The translations under genes and the position numbers were made by a program. A model generated the notes under the pieces. It was not told where the DNA came from. It saw nothing but the letters and a program-made list of their open reading frames with translations, and ran no database searches. Positions 32,009 through 40,248 of a DNA stretch of 64,000 nt are shown here, piece by piece. Within the stretch, counting starts at the first letter, position 1; every line of letters begins with the position of its first letter. This DNA comes from a virus. Location of the stretch: IMG/VR virus record IMGVR_UViG_3300047510_001029, positions 1 to 64,000 of that record, one strand, 5' to 3'.

Positions 32009-32824
32009 TTAGTTGATAACTGGGCGTCCTTGAGCATCAAAGAATCTTCTATTAACTTCAGCAGTTGTTCTCGTATCTATATTAGCGTCATAAAAAACAA
32101 CACCACTGTTACCACGAACTGGAATCAGTCTAGATGTTGTTACATCTCCAGTTTGAGTTGATTGCTTGTTATTATCATCACCTATAAAAGTGTTGATGCT
32201 GAGTGCTCTTCCTGCAATGTAACGATCAAATTTAAATGTCGCAGAAACTTTCATAATCTCAGATGATTGATAAGAAATTGTAGGTGCGCTCATAGCATAA
32301 GGCCAAAGACCTATAAACCTGTATTCTATTTCTTGATTATAATCTCTATCAAATTTTAAAATTCTAGTGAAACTACACTTATAAGTTTCTGGATATTGCA
32401 TTCTCATAAAGTAGTTTGCATTTGCCTGATTGACTGGCGGCAAACTACTTCCAAGTGGATTATGAGAACCACTTGCAATGAATTCCATCCAAGATTCTAA
32501 AAACTTCATTTGTTGATAATTACTATCAACATAAAAATCCAATCCAATTTCATCATACATTCTGGCAGTAGCAAATTTTTCACTAACTCCAGTGAAGTTT
32601 CCATCAACATTTTTAGTGGCAAAGGATGCTGTTGGAAGAGATGCATTGAAACAAAGCAGACCCGCATTTTCAGCAACAAATGGTAAAGTTACTGACCTGC
32701 GTATCAAATAATTTGTCAAGGGAACAGGTAGTCCTCCAAAAATTACTTGATAATGAGATGTTTGTGCTAGATTTCCAAAGAGTGATCTGAAAGTAGATAT
32801 TTTTCTGGGTCTTATTGTCGACAC
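32009..32824 (-). CDS. gp54: Tail-tube-like baseplate protein (gp54-like tube initiator), 271 aa
   Basis: N-terminal STFRSLFGNLAQTSHYQVIF and central ARMYDEIGLDFYVDSNYQQM with FLESWMEFI, PETYKCSFTRILKFDRDY and IEYRFIGLWPYAMSAPTISY form the tail-tube fold pattern shared by gp19, gp48 and gp54. In T4, gp54 primes tube polymerisation on gp48. As a clear gp48 is encoded at 34412-35293, this is most likely gp54, although a plain tube-like paralogue is possible. Confidence 0.72.
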   Translation of the reverse strand: MSTIRPRKISTFRSLFGNLAQTSHYQVIFGGLPVPLTNYLIRRSVTLPFVAENAGLLCFNASLPTASFATKNVDGNFTGVSEKFATARMYDEIGLDFYVDSNYQQMKFLESWMEFIASGSHNPLGSSLPPVNQANANYFMRMQYPETYKCSFTRILKFDRDYNQEIEYRFIGLWPYAMSAPTISYQSSEIMKVSATFKFDRYIAGRALSINTFIGDDNNKQSTQTGDVTTSRLIPVRGNSGVVFYDANIDTRTTAEVNRRFFDAQGRPVIN

Positions 32825-32891
32825 TCTAAATACCTTATATGAGTATTATGCTACAGTTATTTAGATGTCTTCTTACAACGGAAAGTTAAAT

Positions 32892-32899
32892 TATAAATA
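32892..32899 (+). promoter_or_regulatory. Late promoter TATAAATA (plus strand)
   Basis: Perfect T4-type late -10 TATAAATA on the plus strand, 24 bases before the GIY-YIG gene, with GGGAG at 32903-32907. It is the only clear promoter for the plus-strand group gp4, gp48 and gp53, which supports late expression of these structural genes. Confidence 0.75.
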
Positions 32900-32923
32900 T
32901 AAGGGAGACCTAACATAAAAATA

Positions 32924-33583
32924 ATGTTTGTATATCAAATAATTAATAAAATCAATAATAAAAAATATATAGGAATAACATCTAGATCATTAAATAAAAG
33001 ATTTAATGAACATAAAAAACATTTAAATTGTGGAATAGCAAAAGCAATAGTAAAATATGGAGAAGAAAATTTTTATATTGAAAAAATAGAAGAATGTAAA
33101 GATTGGGATAATTTATTAGAAAGAGAAAAATTTTGGATTAGCAAAATTAACCCAGAATATAATCAAACATTAGGTGGAGAAGGCTTACTGGGATTTAATC
33201 ATACGGAAGAAACTAAAAATAAAATAAGTTTAAAAAATAAAGGAAAATCTGCACCTGATCCAAAAGGTGAAAGATTAAAAGAGTATAAAAAATTATACGG
33301 AAATTTTTGGACTGGAAAAAAACATACAGAAGAATATAAAAAATTAAAATCAATAGATAGATTAAATTACTATCAAACAGAAGAAGGACAAAAACAACGC
33401 AAACAAATATCACAAACTTTAAAAGAAAAAGGAATAAGGCCCCCAAATGATAAATTGGGTTTATCAAAAGGAACAAAGTGGTGGAATAATGGAAAAATTA
33501 ATAAAAGATCTATTGAAAGTCCGGGACAAGATTTTGTGCTTGGAAGAATAAAGGGGCAATGGAAATGGGATAAAAATAAATGA
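32924..33583 (+). CDS. GIY-YIG homing endonuclease, 219 aa
   Basis: GIY-YIG domain at the N-terminus: MFVYQIINKINNKKYIGITS (the YQI...YIG pair), R22/R27 in SRSLNKRFNEH, E72 region of LLEREKFWISK, and YNQTLGGEGLLG. A NUMOD3-type DNA-binding motif HTEETKNKISLKNKGK follows, and a second copy-like HTEEYKKLKS. Free-standing genes of this type are selfish elements inserted between phage genes. It is extremely A-rich, unlike gp4 beside it. Its stop overlaps gp4's start by 4 bases, so gp4 translation depends on reading through this gene. Confidence 0.92.
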   Translation: MFVYQIINKINNKKYIGITSRSLNKRFNEHKKHLNCGIAKAIVKYGEENFYIEKIEECKDWDNLLEREKFWISKINPEYNQTLGGEGLLGFNHTEETKNKISLKNKGKSAPDPKGERLKEYKKLYGNFWTGKKHTEEYKKLKSIDRLNYYQTEEGQKQRKQISQTLKEKGIRPPNDKLGLSKGTKWWNNGKINKRSIESPGQDFVLGRIKGQWKWDKNK

Positions 33584-34023
33584 AAAAATTTTTGCAAGGG
33601 AAATACTCACCAAAATTTCCAAAAAAATATAAAGGAAATCCCTGTGAAATATACTATAGATCAAGTTGGGAACGTAAATTTATGAAATATTGTGATACAA
33701 ATGAAAACATTTTAGAATGGTCCAATGAAGAAATGTTTGTTTGGTATAAATCTCCACTAGACGGAAAACCTCATCGTTATTTTCCCGACTTTCTAATTAA
33801 GGTGAAAGAAAGTAGTGGAGCAATTAAAAAGTATATGATTGAGATTAAACCAAAAAGACAAACAATTCCTCCACCAAAACCAAAGAGACAAACTAAGCAA
33901 TATATCAGTGAGGTCTATGAATATGCCAAAAATCAATCCAAGTGGGAAGCAGCAAGAGAGTGGTGTGCTGATCGTGGATACGAATTTAAGGTAATTACGG
34001 AAAACGAACTCGGTATCAAGTAA
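33580..34023 (+). CDS. gp4: Head completion protein gp4 (TnsA-like nuclease fold)
   Basis: 147 residues, close to T4 gp4 (150). PD-(D/E)XK/TnsA-like motifs: E23 of CEIYYRSSWERKFM, then HRYFPDFLIKVKE (central Asp), and MIEIKPKRQT (E-x-K). In T4, gp4 (gp50/65) finishes DNA-filled heads before tail joining. It starts inside the stop of the homing endonuclease gene and ends one base into the next start, so the group is coupled. Confidence 0.9.
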   Translation: MKKFLQGKYSPKFPKKYKGNPCEIYYRSSWERKFMKYCDTNENILEWSNEEMFVWYKSPLDGKPHRYFPDFLIKVKESSGAIKKYMIEIKPKRQTIPPPKPKRQTKQYISEVYEYAKNQSKWEAAREWCADRGYEFKVITENELGIK

Positions 34024-34403
34024 TGCCAAGAAAGACTCTTCAACAAAAATCAAAAAGAAATCGAGTAGCAAGACTCGTAAAAGAACTGAATGGAACTGAA
34101 AGAGCGGATGATATAATGCTTGAACTAATGGGCATTCTTAGAGAAACTAAAGACCCCCCAAGAGCAGGAGCATTTTACATTTTTGTTTATAATGCTAAGA
34201 CTCCAAATACAAGATACGATCAAAACCCCCTAGTTGCCGTTACGAATGTATATAAGTGGGGATTTAGAGGATTTAATTATCATTGGGGAGAAGAAAGGCA
34301 ATATACTTGGGATGAAGTTGCTGGAGGAATGTATGAGGTTTATCAAGAAGAGCTCAGCGATTTAAGAAAACTACCTTTTGGAAATATTCGTCTAAATAGT
34401 TAA
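34023..34403 (+). CDS. Conserved structural-operon protein of unknown function, 126 aa
   Basis: Basic N-terminus (MPRKTLQQKSKRNRVARLVK), central GAFYIFVYNAKTPNTRYDQN, and WGFRGFNYHWGEERQYTW. Genes of this kind lie between gp4 and gp48 in cyanomyoviruses as I remember them. The late operon position suggests a head or tail role; I do not recognise a T4 counterpart. Confidence 0.78.
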   Translation: MPRKTLQQKSKRNRVARLVKELNGTERADDIMLELMGILRETKDPPRAGAFYIFVYNAKTPNTRYDQNPLVAVTNVYKWGFRGFNYHWGEERQYTWDEVAGGMYEVYQEELSDLRKLPFGNIRLNS

Positions 34404-34411
34404 AAAAGTAA

Positions 34412-35293
34412 ATGGCAGAACTGTTAAGATATCCACTTACTAAGCTTGATTCTTCTGATGATTATTTAAAGATTACTGCGCTTGAATATAAAGCTCCAGG
34501 ATTTTCACCTGTCCAAAATAGTCCCACTCCTCTTGCAGCACCAACAGCAGGAGATCCTAGAGATGTAAAGAAAGAATTGGATTATTTTATACTTCCTATT
34601 CCTGAAGACATAAAGGATACGAATGCTACTGGATGGGGAGAAAGTTCTTTAAATCCATTAGAAGCAGGAACAGCAGGTTTATTACAAAATTTAGGAAGTT
34701 TAGATATAAACGCAATAAAAAACACTGCAAACACAGCACTTGATGAACTTACTGGTGGATCAGCTCAAAAATTTTATACTGCTTTAGGAATAAAACTAGG
34801 AACTAACATATTATTTGGAGGAAATACATCTATTGATAAAACTCTTTCAAGATACGCAGGAGCAGTCACTAACTCGAATATTGAATTAATTTTTTCAGGT
34901 GTTTCTTTAAGACAGCCATTTTCATTTGCATTTGATATGGTCCCTCGCTCACAAAAAGAAGCACAAGTAGTCAAACAAATCATTAGAAAATTTAAAAAAT
35001 ATAGTGCTGCAAAAAGACAAGGAGTAGGAACTGGTAGTGGATTATTCTTAAAGGCACCTGATGTATTCCGACTTGAATATATGAGTGGAGGAAATCGTCA
35101 TCCATATCTAAATAGATTTAAAATTTGTGCTCTTACTGGAGTAGGAGTTAATTATACTGGTTCTGGAACTTACGCAACTTATTCTGATGGAGCACCAGTA
35201 AATATAGTTTTAAGTCTTACTTTTAAAGAACTCAGCCCAATATATGCTGAGGATTACGATACAGGAATAGGCGCAGAGGGAACAGGATTCTAA
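34412..35293 (+). CDS. gp48: Baseplate tail-tube cap gp48, 293 aa
   Basis: The C-terminal half carries the gp48 pattern: FAFDMVPRSQKEAQVVKQII, FKKYSAAKRQ, LFLKAPDVFRLEYMSGG, HPYLNRFKICALTGVGVNYT and NIVLSLTFKELSPIYAEDYD. gp48 caps the tube on the baseplate hub. It lies one gene after gp4 and its stop overlaps the start of gp53, as in other T4-like phages. Confidence 0.88.
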   Translation: MAELLRYPLTKLDSSDDYLKITALEYKAPGFSPVQNSPTPLAAPTAGDPRDVKKELDYFILPIPEDIKDTNATGWGESSLNPLEAGTAGLLQNLGSLDINAIKNTANTALDELTGGSAQKFYTALGIKLGTNILFGGNTSIDKTLSRYAGAVTNSNIELIFSGVSLRQPFSFAFDMVPRSQKEAQVVKQIIRKFKKYSAAKRQGVGTGSGLFLKAPDVFRLEYMSGGNRHPYLNRFKICALTGVGVNYTGSGTYATYSDGAPVNIVLSLTFKELSPIYAEDYDTGIGAEGTGF

Positions 35294-35940
35294 TGAGCTA
35301 TTTCAGAGAACTTCCAAACTTAGAGTATCAATCATTCTTATCGAATAGAAAGTCTTCAAGTGATTATTTACTTGTAAAAAATCTATTTCGTAGAGTTAAA
35401 CTTCGTGATGACTTACAAAATGTATTCACTATCTTTGATAAGTATCAAATTCCCGATGGATCACGTCCAGAACTTGTTGCAGAAGAACTTTACGGAAGTG
35501 TTCAGTATGATTGGGTTGTATTAGTAACTGCTGGAATTACAAATGTAAGAGATCAATGGCCCCTTTCTGATAGACAAATTTATGATTATGCGGAAGAAAT
35601 TTATGGTGAAGATTTGAATGCAATTCACCATTATGAAACTACAGAAGTCAAAGATTCGCAAGATCGTTTAATTCTTCCCGCTGGTAAAGTTGTGGATTCT
35701 GATTTTACAATTCCAAATCCAGATAATATTATTACTACACTCAATCCTGTTAATGGAATAACTAATTACGAATATGAAGTTCGTAAGAACAATGAAAAAA
35801 GAGGTATTTACGTCCTAAAACCAAGATATTTACAACAAGTTCTTCTTGATACTAGAAGAGAAATGACTTATGGTAAGTCATCGCAATATGTAGATAATAA
35901 GACTATTAAGACCGAGAATACCAGAGTTACCTCACCATAA
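35293..35940 (+). CDS. gp53: Baseplate wedge subunit gp53, 215 aa
   Basis: MSYFRELPNLEYQSFLSNRK, LVKNLFRRVKLRDDLQNVFT, FDKYQIPDGSRPELVAEELY and YDWVVLVTAGITNVRDQWPL match the Phage_gp53/LysM-like family. gp53 joins wedges into the hexagonal baseplate around the hub. The first base of its gene overlaps gp48's stop. Its 3' end overlaps convergently, by a few bases, with the Mom-like gene on the other strand. Confidence 0.9.
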   Translation: MSYFRELPNLEYQSFLSNRKSSSDYLLVKNLFRRVKLRDDLQNVFTIFDKYQIPDGSRPELVAEELYGSVQYDWVVLVTAGITNVRDQWPLSDRQIYDYAEEIYGEDLNAIHHYETTEVKDSQDRLILPAGKVVDSDFTIPNPDNIITTLNPVNGITNYEYEVRKNNEKRGIYVLKPRYLQQVLLDTRREMTYGKSSQYVDNKTIKTENTRVTSP

Positions 35941-36519
35941 GAGATTTAAAGACTTATCAAAGACCATTACATATCGGTGTTTGCGGGAGCGTTCTTTCCA
36001 TTCTCCTGCAGCACCTTTAACTTTGCCTCTAGAGTGTTTAGTTCCGTCTGCAAAGTAGAAGTCTTTTTTTGGGTCTGAGAGTCCGCAATATTGGAAATTA
36101 CAAGCGCGATAGATTGTGCCAGAATGAAAATCACTATCAGCGTAAGAGATAATTGCTTTAACTTCAGTATCCTTCCGTAACTGTCTAATCGCTCTTGAAA
36201 CAAACCAAGAAGTGATATTATGCTCACCAGATTGTATGTCTGGGTGGATGCAGAGACGCGAAAGTTCAAAAAGTCCTTGTTGTTCATTTCGTTCTAGACC
36301 AAAAGCGCCTTTGGCAATTTCTGGAACAGGGAGACCCGTGAAAATTATTGCCCCAAGCAATTGTCCAATATTTAAAGGAGAGAAATCATTCTTCTTAAAA
36401 AGTCCATAATTATACCCAGACTTAAAATCCTTTGAAATATCTTTGAGATAGTGATAGGTCAGTAGAAGTTCTTCTGCCTGTTTTTTTGTAATTCGGTCAA
36501 TGTAGTAATCAGATTTCAT
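35932..36519 (-). CDS. Mom-like DNA modification protein (GNAT-type fold), 195 aa
   Basis: MKSDYYIDRITKKQAEELLL then THYYLKD-type start; LGAIIFTGLPVPEIAKGAFG, LFELSRLCIHPDIQSGEHN, TSWFVSRAIRQL, KAIISYADSDFHSGTIYRAC and NFQYCGLSDPK reproduce the order of motifs in phage Mu Mom family enzymes, which alter adenine in DNA to resist restriction. The SYADxxxHxGTIYRA motif is the most telling. The gene begins two bases after a strong terminator for gp32, so transcription may come by readthrough or from an unseen promoter. The actual modification is unproved. Confidence 0.75.
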   Translation of the reverse strand: MKSDYYIDRITKKQAEELLLTYHYLKDISKDFKSGYNYGLFKKNDFSPLNIGQLLGAIIFTGLPVPEIAKGAFGLERNEQQGLFELSRLCIHPDIQSGEHNITSWFVSRAIRQLRKDTEVKAIISYADSDFHSGTIYRACNFQYCGLSDPKKDFYFADGTKHSRGKVKGAAGEWKERSRKHRYVMVFDKSLNLLW

Positions 36520-36547
36520 AAAAAAAGGGGAGACCCTTGACCTCCCC
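36520..36547 (-). terminator. Rho-independent terminator downstream of gp32
   Basis: Minus strand hairpin GGGGAG/CTCCCC (36542-36547 with 36527-36532) with a short loop, followed by seven T (36520-36526). It lies 18 bases after the gp32 stop and directly before the Mom-like start codon. Confidence 0.85.
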
Positions 36548-36564
36548 CGTATTATAGCACAGAA

Positions 36565-37482
36565 TCAGTCGTCAGATGCCAACTTTGCGAAGTATGAAAG
36601 CGCATCGTCATCATCATCCTCAACGGGAGCACGACGAGTCGGTTTCAAATTATTAAGTTCGCTGCGGAGTTCGTCATCAAGGTCGGGAGCAGAACCACGG
36701 GTGTTGTCCTCACTCTCAACTTCTTCATCCACACGGGAAGAACCTTTAGAACCCAGAACATAACCAAGACGCTTTTTCAGTTCGTCATAGGTTTTGAACT
36801 GATCGGCAGCGACGAGTTCAGCAAGAGAATATTGCTTTTTCCAGACTGATTCCAGTTCATCATCGTTGTCTAGGAGAGCAGAAGGATTCGCAAACTCGCT
36901 GGAATCATAGTTACGATAACCAGCAACATTCTTTGCCTTCAGTTTGAAGTTAGCACCCTTCCAGAAGTCAAAGGGGTCAATTGCTTCCTCATCTTCAAAC
37001 TCAGGTTGCATTGCAGCAGTGAGTTTATCAAAGATTTTTTTACCAAACTTGAACAAGAAGACTTTACCTTCGTTCTCAGGATTAGCAGGATCCTTCACAA
37101 CGTAAATATTGCTAATGTAAGTCAGTTTGCGCTTCTGCTTACGTGCCAGTTCTTTACCTGCATCAGTTCCATTGTTCCACAGTTCGGTATTCATTTCCGA
37201 AACGGGATCTTTTTGCCCCATAGTGGTCAAAGAATTTTCAATATACCAACCGCCAGGACCTTGAAAGGCGTGGCTATAAAGTTTCACAAAGGGCAGATCT
37301 TCACCATCGGGAGCAGGCAGAAAGCGAATGACTGCGTAACCATTACCAGATTTGTCGCAATCAAGTTTCCACACACGATCATCGCCAGATGATGTATTAT
37401 TATTCATTTTTTCAACTTCTTTCACCAGTTTTTCGGTGAGAGAACCAAGTTTAGATTGTTTTTTAAGGTCGGCAAAACCCAT
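36565..37482 (-). CDS. gp32: Single-stranded DNA-binding protein gp32, 305 aa
   Basis: N-terminal LAST-type cooperative motif (KKQSKLGSLTEKLVKE), OB-fold core (WKLDCDKSGNGYAVIRFLPA, FVKLYSHAFQGPGGWYIENS, KRKLTYISNIYVVKDPANPE, KVFLFKFGKKIFDK), and an acidic C-terminus (PVEDDDDDALSYFAKLASDD) for partner binding. T4 gp32 uses three Cys and a His for zinc; here only one Cys is visible, so the zinc site seems lost. Coats ssDNA and recruits gp59/gp33 encoded just upstream. Own promoter at 37527-37555. Confidence 0.95.
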   Translation of the reverse strand: MGFADLKKQSKLGSLTEKLVKEVEKMNNNTSSGDDRVWKLDCDKSGNGYAVIRFLPAPDGEDLPFVKLYSHAFQGPGGWYIENSLTTMGQKDPVSEMNTELWNNGTDAGKELARKQKRKLTYISNIYVVKDPANPENEGKVFLFKFGKKIFDKLTAAMQPEFEDEEAIDPFDFWKGANFKLKAKNVAGYRNYDSSEFANPSALLDNDDELESVWKKQYSLAELVAADQFKTYDELKKRLGYVLGSKGSSRVDEEVESEDNTRGSAPDLDDELRSELNNLKPTRRAPVEDDDDDALSYFAKLASDD

Positions 37483-37526
37483 TTTAGATACCTCGGATAG
37501 TTTGGATTCGGGAGATTTACTTAGAT

Positions 37527-37555
37527 ATTATAACAAAAAATCACTTATCAGTCAA
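37527..37555 (-). promoter_or_regulatory. gp32 promoter TTGACT-17-TATAAT
   Basis: Minus strand: -35 TTGACT (37550-37555), exact 17-bp spacer, -10 TATAAT (37527-37532), 45 bases before the gp32 ATG. The -35 overlaps the stop of the DUF1825 gene ending at 37548. Confidence 0.8.
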
Positions 37556-37877
37556 GATACTTTTTAAGTGATTCAATAGTTTTTGTCATACTACCAAAAA
37601 GAATGCTCATATCAGTCTCTGGTGGAAATCCCATCAGAGCAACTGACTTTCTTAGGTTTTCTTTCATTTCTACCGCTTCTGGGTCGTCAGAAAGAGAAAG
37701 TCTGGTGTACATAATTCGCTGCTTTTCAAGCAGTCGTGTCATTTTTTCAATGTGTTCCAGTTTGTCTTCTCGGGGCATCATACCAAAAGTTAAAATACTT
37801 TTGTATATAAACTCCTGAAGTTCGTGAATTTCTTTTAGTTCTTCCTGAATAAGTTCAGAATCAAAAAAACTACTCAT
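37548..37877 (-). CDS. DUF1825 family protein, 109 aa
   Basis: MSSFFDSELIQEELKEIHEL, MPREDKLEHIEKMTRLLEKQ, RIMYTRLSLSDDPEAVEM and MGFPPETDMSILFGSMTKTI reproduce the helical DUF1825 layout, known from cyanobacteria and their phages. Function unknown; lies between gp59 and gp32, overlapping gp59's end by 8 bases, so it probably works in DNA replication or late transcription. Confidence 0.8.
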   Translation of the reverse strand: MSSFFDSELIQEELKEIHELQEFIYKSILTFGMMPREDKLEHIEKMTRLLEKQRIMYTRLSLSDDPEAVEMKENLRKSVALMGFPPETDMSILFGSMTKTIESLKKYLD

Positions 37878-38457
37878 TTACAATATCCCTCAAAATTCGC
37901 TTGTACTGAAACACATCAATATTTAGAAACGGCATATACTTTTTAATTTTTAAACTTACGGTTTCCCACACCGGGTCCAGAAGTTTCCTGTCAAACTTAT
38001 TCCCGAACAGGAATATTATATCATAAATTACCAAAGTTTCAATACAAATCTTCCCGCTCAGGAATTTTTTTAGAATTGGTGGATGCCCTTTGGAGCAGTT
38101 CAGAGCATCTTCTAATTTTACTTCCGAGAACAATTCGGTTGATTGCTCCTTGAACAAGTAACTCAAACTCTGCTGTCTTTTCATCCATTCCTGGTAGTTT
38201 CTTTCTCCAGAATTGATAATTTCGCCAATCCATATGCTTTGGGGATTATCTGCTACTATAAAGTTTGATACTAAAAAATCTACTATTTCTTTATCGGAAT
38301 ACTTACGACTGGTTTTCTCGAAAAAATATCGGTCTTTGCGTTTGTTAAATGATGTAAGTGTTGCTCTTGTTTTTTTATATTTAAAGTAATCATATTTGGG
38401 ATTGGTGAAATGATTCTTAATTCCCAAATATGCTTGATAAGTTTCAAAAGGTGACAT
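37870..38457 (-). CDS. gp59: gp59 helicase loader, 195 aa
   Basis: MSPFETYQAYLGIKNHFTNP, KYDYFKYKKTRATLTSFNKR, DRYFFEKTSRKYSDKEIVDF, then LSYLFKEQ and the C-terminal FLSGKICIETLVIYD/IIFLFGNKFD. Fits the T4 gp59 family (217 residues), which loads replicative helicase gp41 onto gp32-coated DNA. It shares a base with gp33's stop and sits in the usual gp33-gp59-gp32 order. Confidence 0.92.
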   Translation of the reverse strand: MSPFETYQAYLGIKNHFTNPKYDYFKYKKTRATLTSFNKRKDRYFFEKTSRKYSDKEIVDFLVSNFIVADNPQSIWIGEIINSGERNYQEWMKRQQSLSYLFKEQSTELFSEVKLEDALNCSKGHPPILKKFLSGKICIETLVIYDIIFLFGNKFDRKLLDPVWETVSLKIKKYMPFLNIDVFQYKRILRDIVNE

Positions 38458-38771
38458 CAGATAGGCAAACGAGCACGGGAAGTTTTCTTCATAAAGTTAA
38501 GACTAATCGCATCATACTTTAATCTTTCTTTGAGAGGTTTGGAGACTAGTTTAGTAACCGATTCTACATCAATACCGTTGATTTCACAATAATGACAAAT
38601 AGCATCAATATAATTGCAGTTTTCTTCCGCAACTATTTTTTCAATTTCTAAAGCAAACTTGGAAGGAGTAAGAAACTTATCTTCTATTGCTTTTTCTAAT
38701 TCTTTGTTCGTTTCCGTTTGTTCCATAGATTCTATATTAATTTCTAGAAATGTCTCTAATATATTTGCCAT
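38457..38771 (-). CDS. gp33: gp33 late transcription coactivator, 104 aa
   Basis: The family's hallmark C-terminus is present (ERLKYDAISLNFMKKTSRAR), with a helical middle (FALEIEKIVAEENCNYIDAI). gp33 binds host RNA polymerase and links it to the sliding clamp for late promoters, which here appear to be NATAAATA. Its stop overlaps the gp59 start. Own promoter at 38793-38821. Confidence 0.88.
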   Translation of the reverse strand: MANILETFLEINIESMEQTETNKELEKAIEDKFLTPSKFALEIEKIVAEENCNYIDAICHYCEINGIDVESVTKLVSKPLKERLKYDAISLNFMKKTSRARLPI

Positions 38772-38792
38772 AATTTAACATTAATAATATGT

Positions 38793-38821
38793 ATTATAAG
38801 ATAAAATAATAGTTTAGTCAA
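38793..38821 (-). promoter_or_regulatory. gp33 promoter TTGACT-17-TATAAT
   Basis: Minus strand: -35 TTGACT (38816-38821), exact 17-bp spacer, -10 TATAAT (38793-38798). The TGA stop of the nuclease gene (38818) is inside the -35 hexamer. Confidence 0.85.
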
Positions 38822-39495
38822 GCAGACATTAGTTCAAGTTTATCATTCACAAACTTTTTAATATATTCCACAACAAGCTTCATATATTTGTTCAGGTCTC
38901 TTTCTTCATAAACAACACATTCACCATTTTCACACGCCATAATAATTACAAGTTTTTTAACTTTAATATCTGTCATCTCGTAAAGTGCCATTCCATAGAA
39001 CATAGCCTGAACGAAATAATTCTCAATCCAATCTCTTGGTTTTGGTTTTTTAGAAGTCTTAAAGTCTATGATGGCAAGTTCTCCATCAAACTCGGCAATA
39101 CAGTCAGTAGTACCGGCAACACCAAGTTGTTTACTATATAGAGCTCCTTCCAGACAGTAGATATTATCAATCCTATTCAGATTAGATTTAGCAATCTTAA
39201 AAAGAAAATCTGATATGGGTTGAACAGGAGGAAGGTCCCTATTATAAAGATAGTTCTCAACTAAAGTATGTAGGTCTGTTCCACGACTTGTTGCTGCTTT
39301 GGTGATACGGTCAGCCTCTTCTGTGCCGACCTTTTTTCTCCACTTAACAAAGATTTCCTTATTAAAATGACTGGTTACGGAAGTGATAGAGACCAACTTG
39401 AGTAGTTGGTCTTCATCGGGTACGGAATAATATCGGACTCCATCAATTGTTTCTCTTTCAAGTTGAGGAAGTACATTATCAAGATGATTAAACAT
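38818..39495 (-). CDS. PD-(D/E)XK exonuclease (RecB/Cas4-like), 225 aa
   Basis: Motifs in order: SRGTDLHTLVENYLYNRDLP (His), LGVAGTTDCIAEFDGELAII followed by DFKTSKKPK (D...D-x-K), then QAMFYGMALYEM (Q-x3-Y). This is the RecB/Cas4-like nuclease set. Probably processes DNA ends in recombination-dependent replication. Next to phoH and gp33; it abuts phoH by one base. Confidence 0.85.
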   Translation of the reverse strand: MFNHLDNVLPQLERETIDGVRYYSVPDEDQLLKLVSITSVTSHFNKEIFVKWRKKVGTEEADRITKAATSRGTDLHTLVENYLYNRDLPPVQPISDFLFKIAKSNLNRIDNIYCLEGALYSKQLGVAGTTDCIAEFDGELAIIDFKTSKKPKPRDWIENYFVQAMFYGMALYEMTDIKVKKLVIIMACENGECVVYEERDLNKYMKLVVEYIKKFVNDKLELMSA

Positions 39496-40247
39496 TAAAA
39501 ACCTGCTTCTAGTTTTGCAATAATGTATTCTTTGACAAGTCCAGAACGAACAATATCATCTACACCAAATTCGATTATATCAAATGATGGCATTTTACGC
39601 AATACGGTCATAAAATCAACGATTCCATTACGCTCATTTGTTTTCTGAAGGTCGCTCTGAGACGCATCTCCACAGAACATAATCTTTGAGTTCTCACCAA
39701 CACGAGTGATAATAGAATCTAGTTCGTGATATGACATATTTTGAAACTCATCCACAATAATAATAGAATTATCGAGAGTGGTTCCTCTGAGGAATGAAGT
39801 GCTCCAGAACTTAATGGTTTCCTGTGCCTTGAGATTGCCATAAAGCATCTCAAATTCGGCATCACTTGAAAGTTGGAACATATACTTCACCATATTCTTA
39901 TAAGGAATCTGGTAAATGTCCGACTTATCATCATAAGAACCGGGAAGAAATCCAATTTCTCTTGTGGCAACTAAAGAACGAACAAGATAGATTTTTTCGT
40001 AGGGTGTTCTTTCATCCAAAACCTCACGAAGAGCATTATAAAGAGTGATAAAAGTTTTACCCGTACCGGCACACCCATAGGCAACCAAGTGCTTTTGGGC
40101 GGCATAAGAATTAAAAAGTTTCTTTTGATTTTCGGTAAGTGGGTCAATATCTACTAGATATTCAGCACTTAACGGTTTTTTACGCTTCATTTGACGAGTT
40201 GTAAGACCAACCCCGATTGGTTGCTCTGCTCTTTTTCTTCTTGCCAT
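39495..40247 (-). CDS. phoH: PhoH-like P-loop ATPase, 250 aa
   Basis: Walker A GCAGTGKT at 58-65, Walker B IIVDEFQNM near 165-175, and sensor-like KIMFCGDASQSD. Belongs to the PhoH family widely carried by marine phages. Believed to be an RNA- or DNA-linked ATPase; the physiological job in phages is unresolved, so the Pho-regulon link should not be taken as function here. Confidence 0.93.
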   Translation of the reverse strand: MARRKRAEQPIGVGLTTRQMKRKKPLSAEYLVDIDPLTENQKKLFNSYAAQKHLVAYGCAGTGKTFITLYNALREVLDERTPYEKIYLVRSLVATREIGFLPGSYDDKSDIYQIPYKNMVKYMFQLSSDAEFEMLYGNLKAQETIKFWSTSFLRGTTLDNSIIIVDEFQNMSYHELDSIITRVGENSKIMFCGDASQSDLQKTNERNGIVDFMTVLRKMPSFDIIEFGVDDIVRSGLVKEYIIAKLEAGF

Positions 40248-40248
40248 A

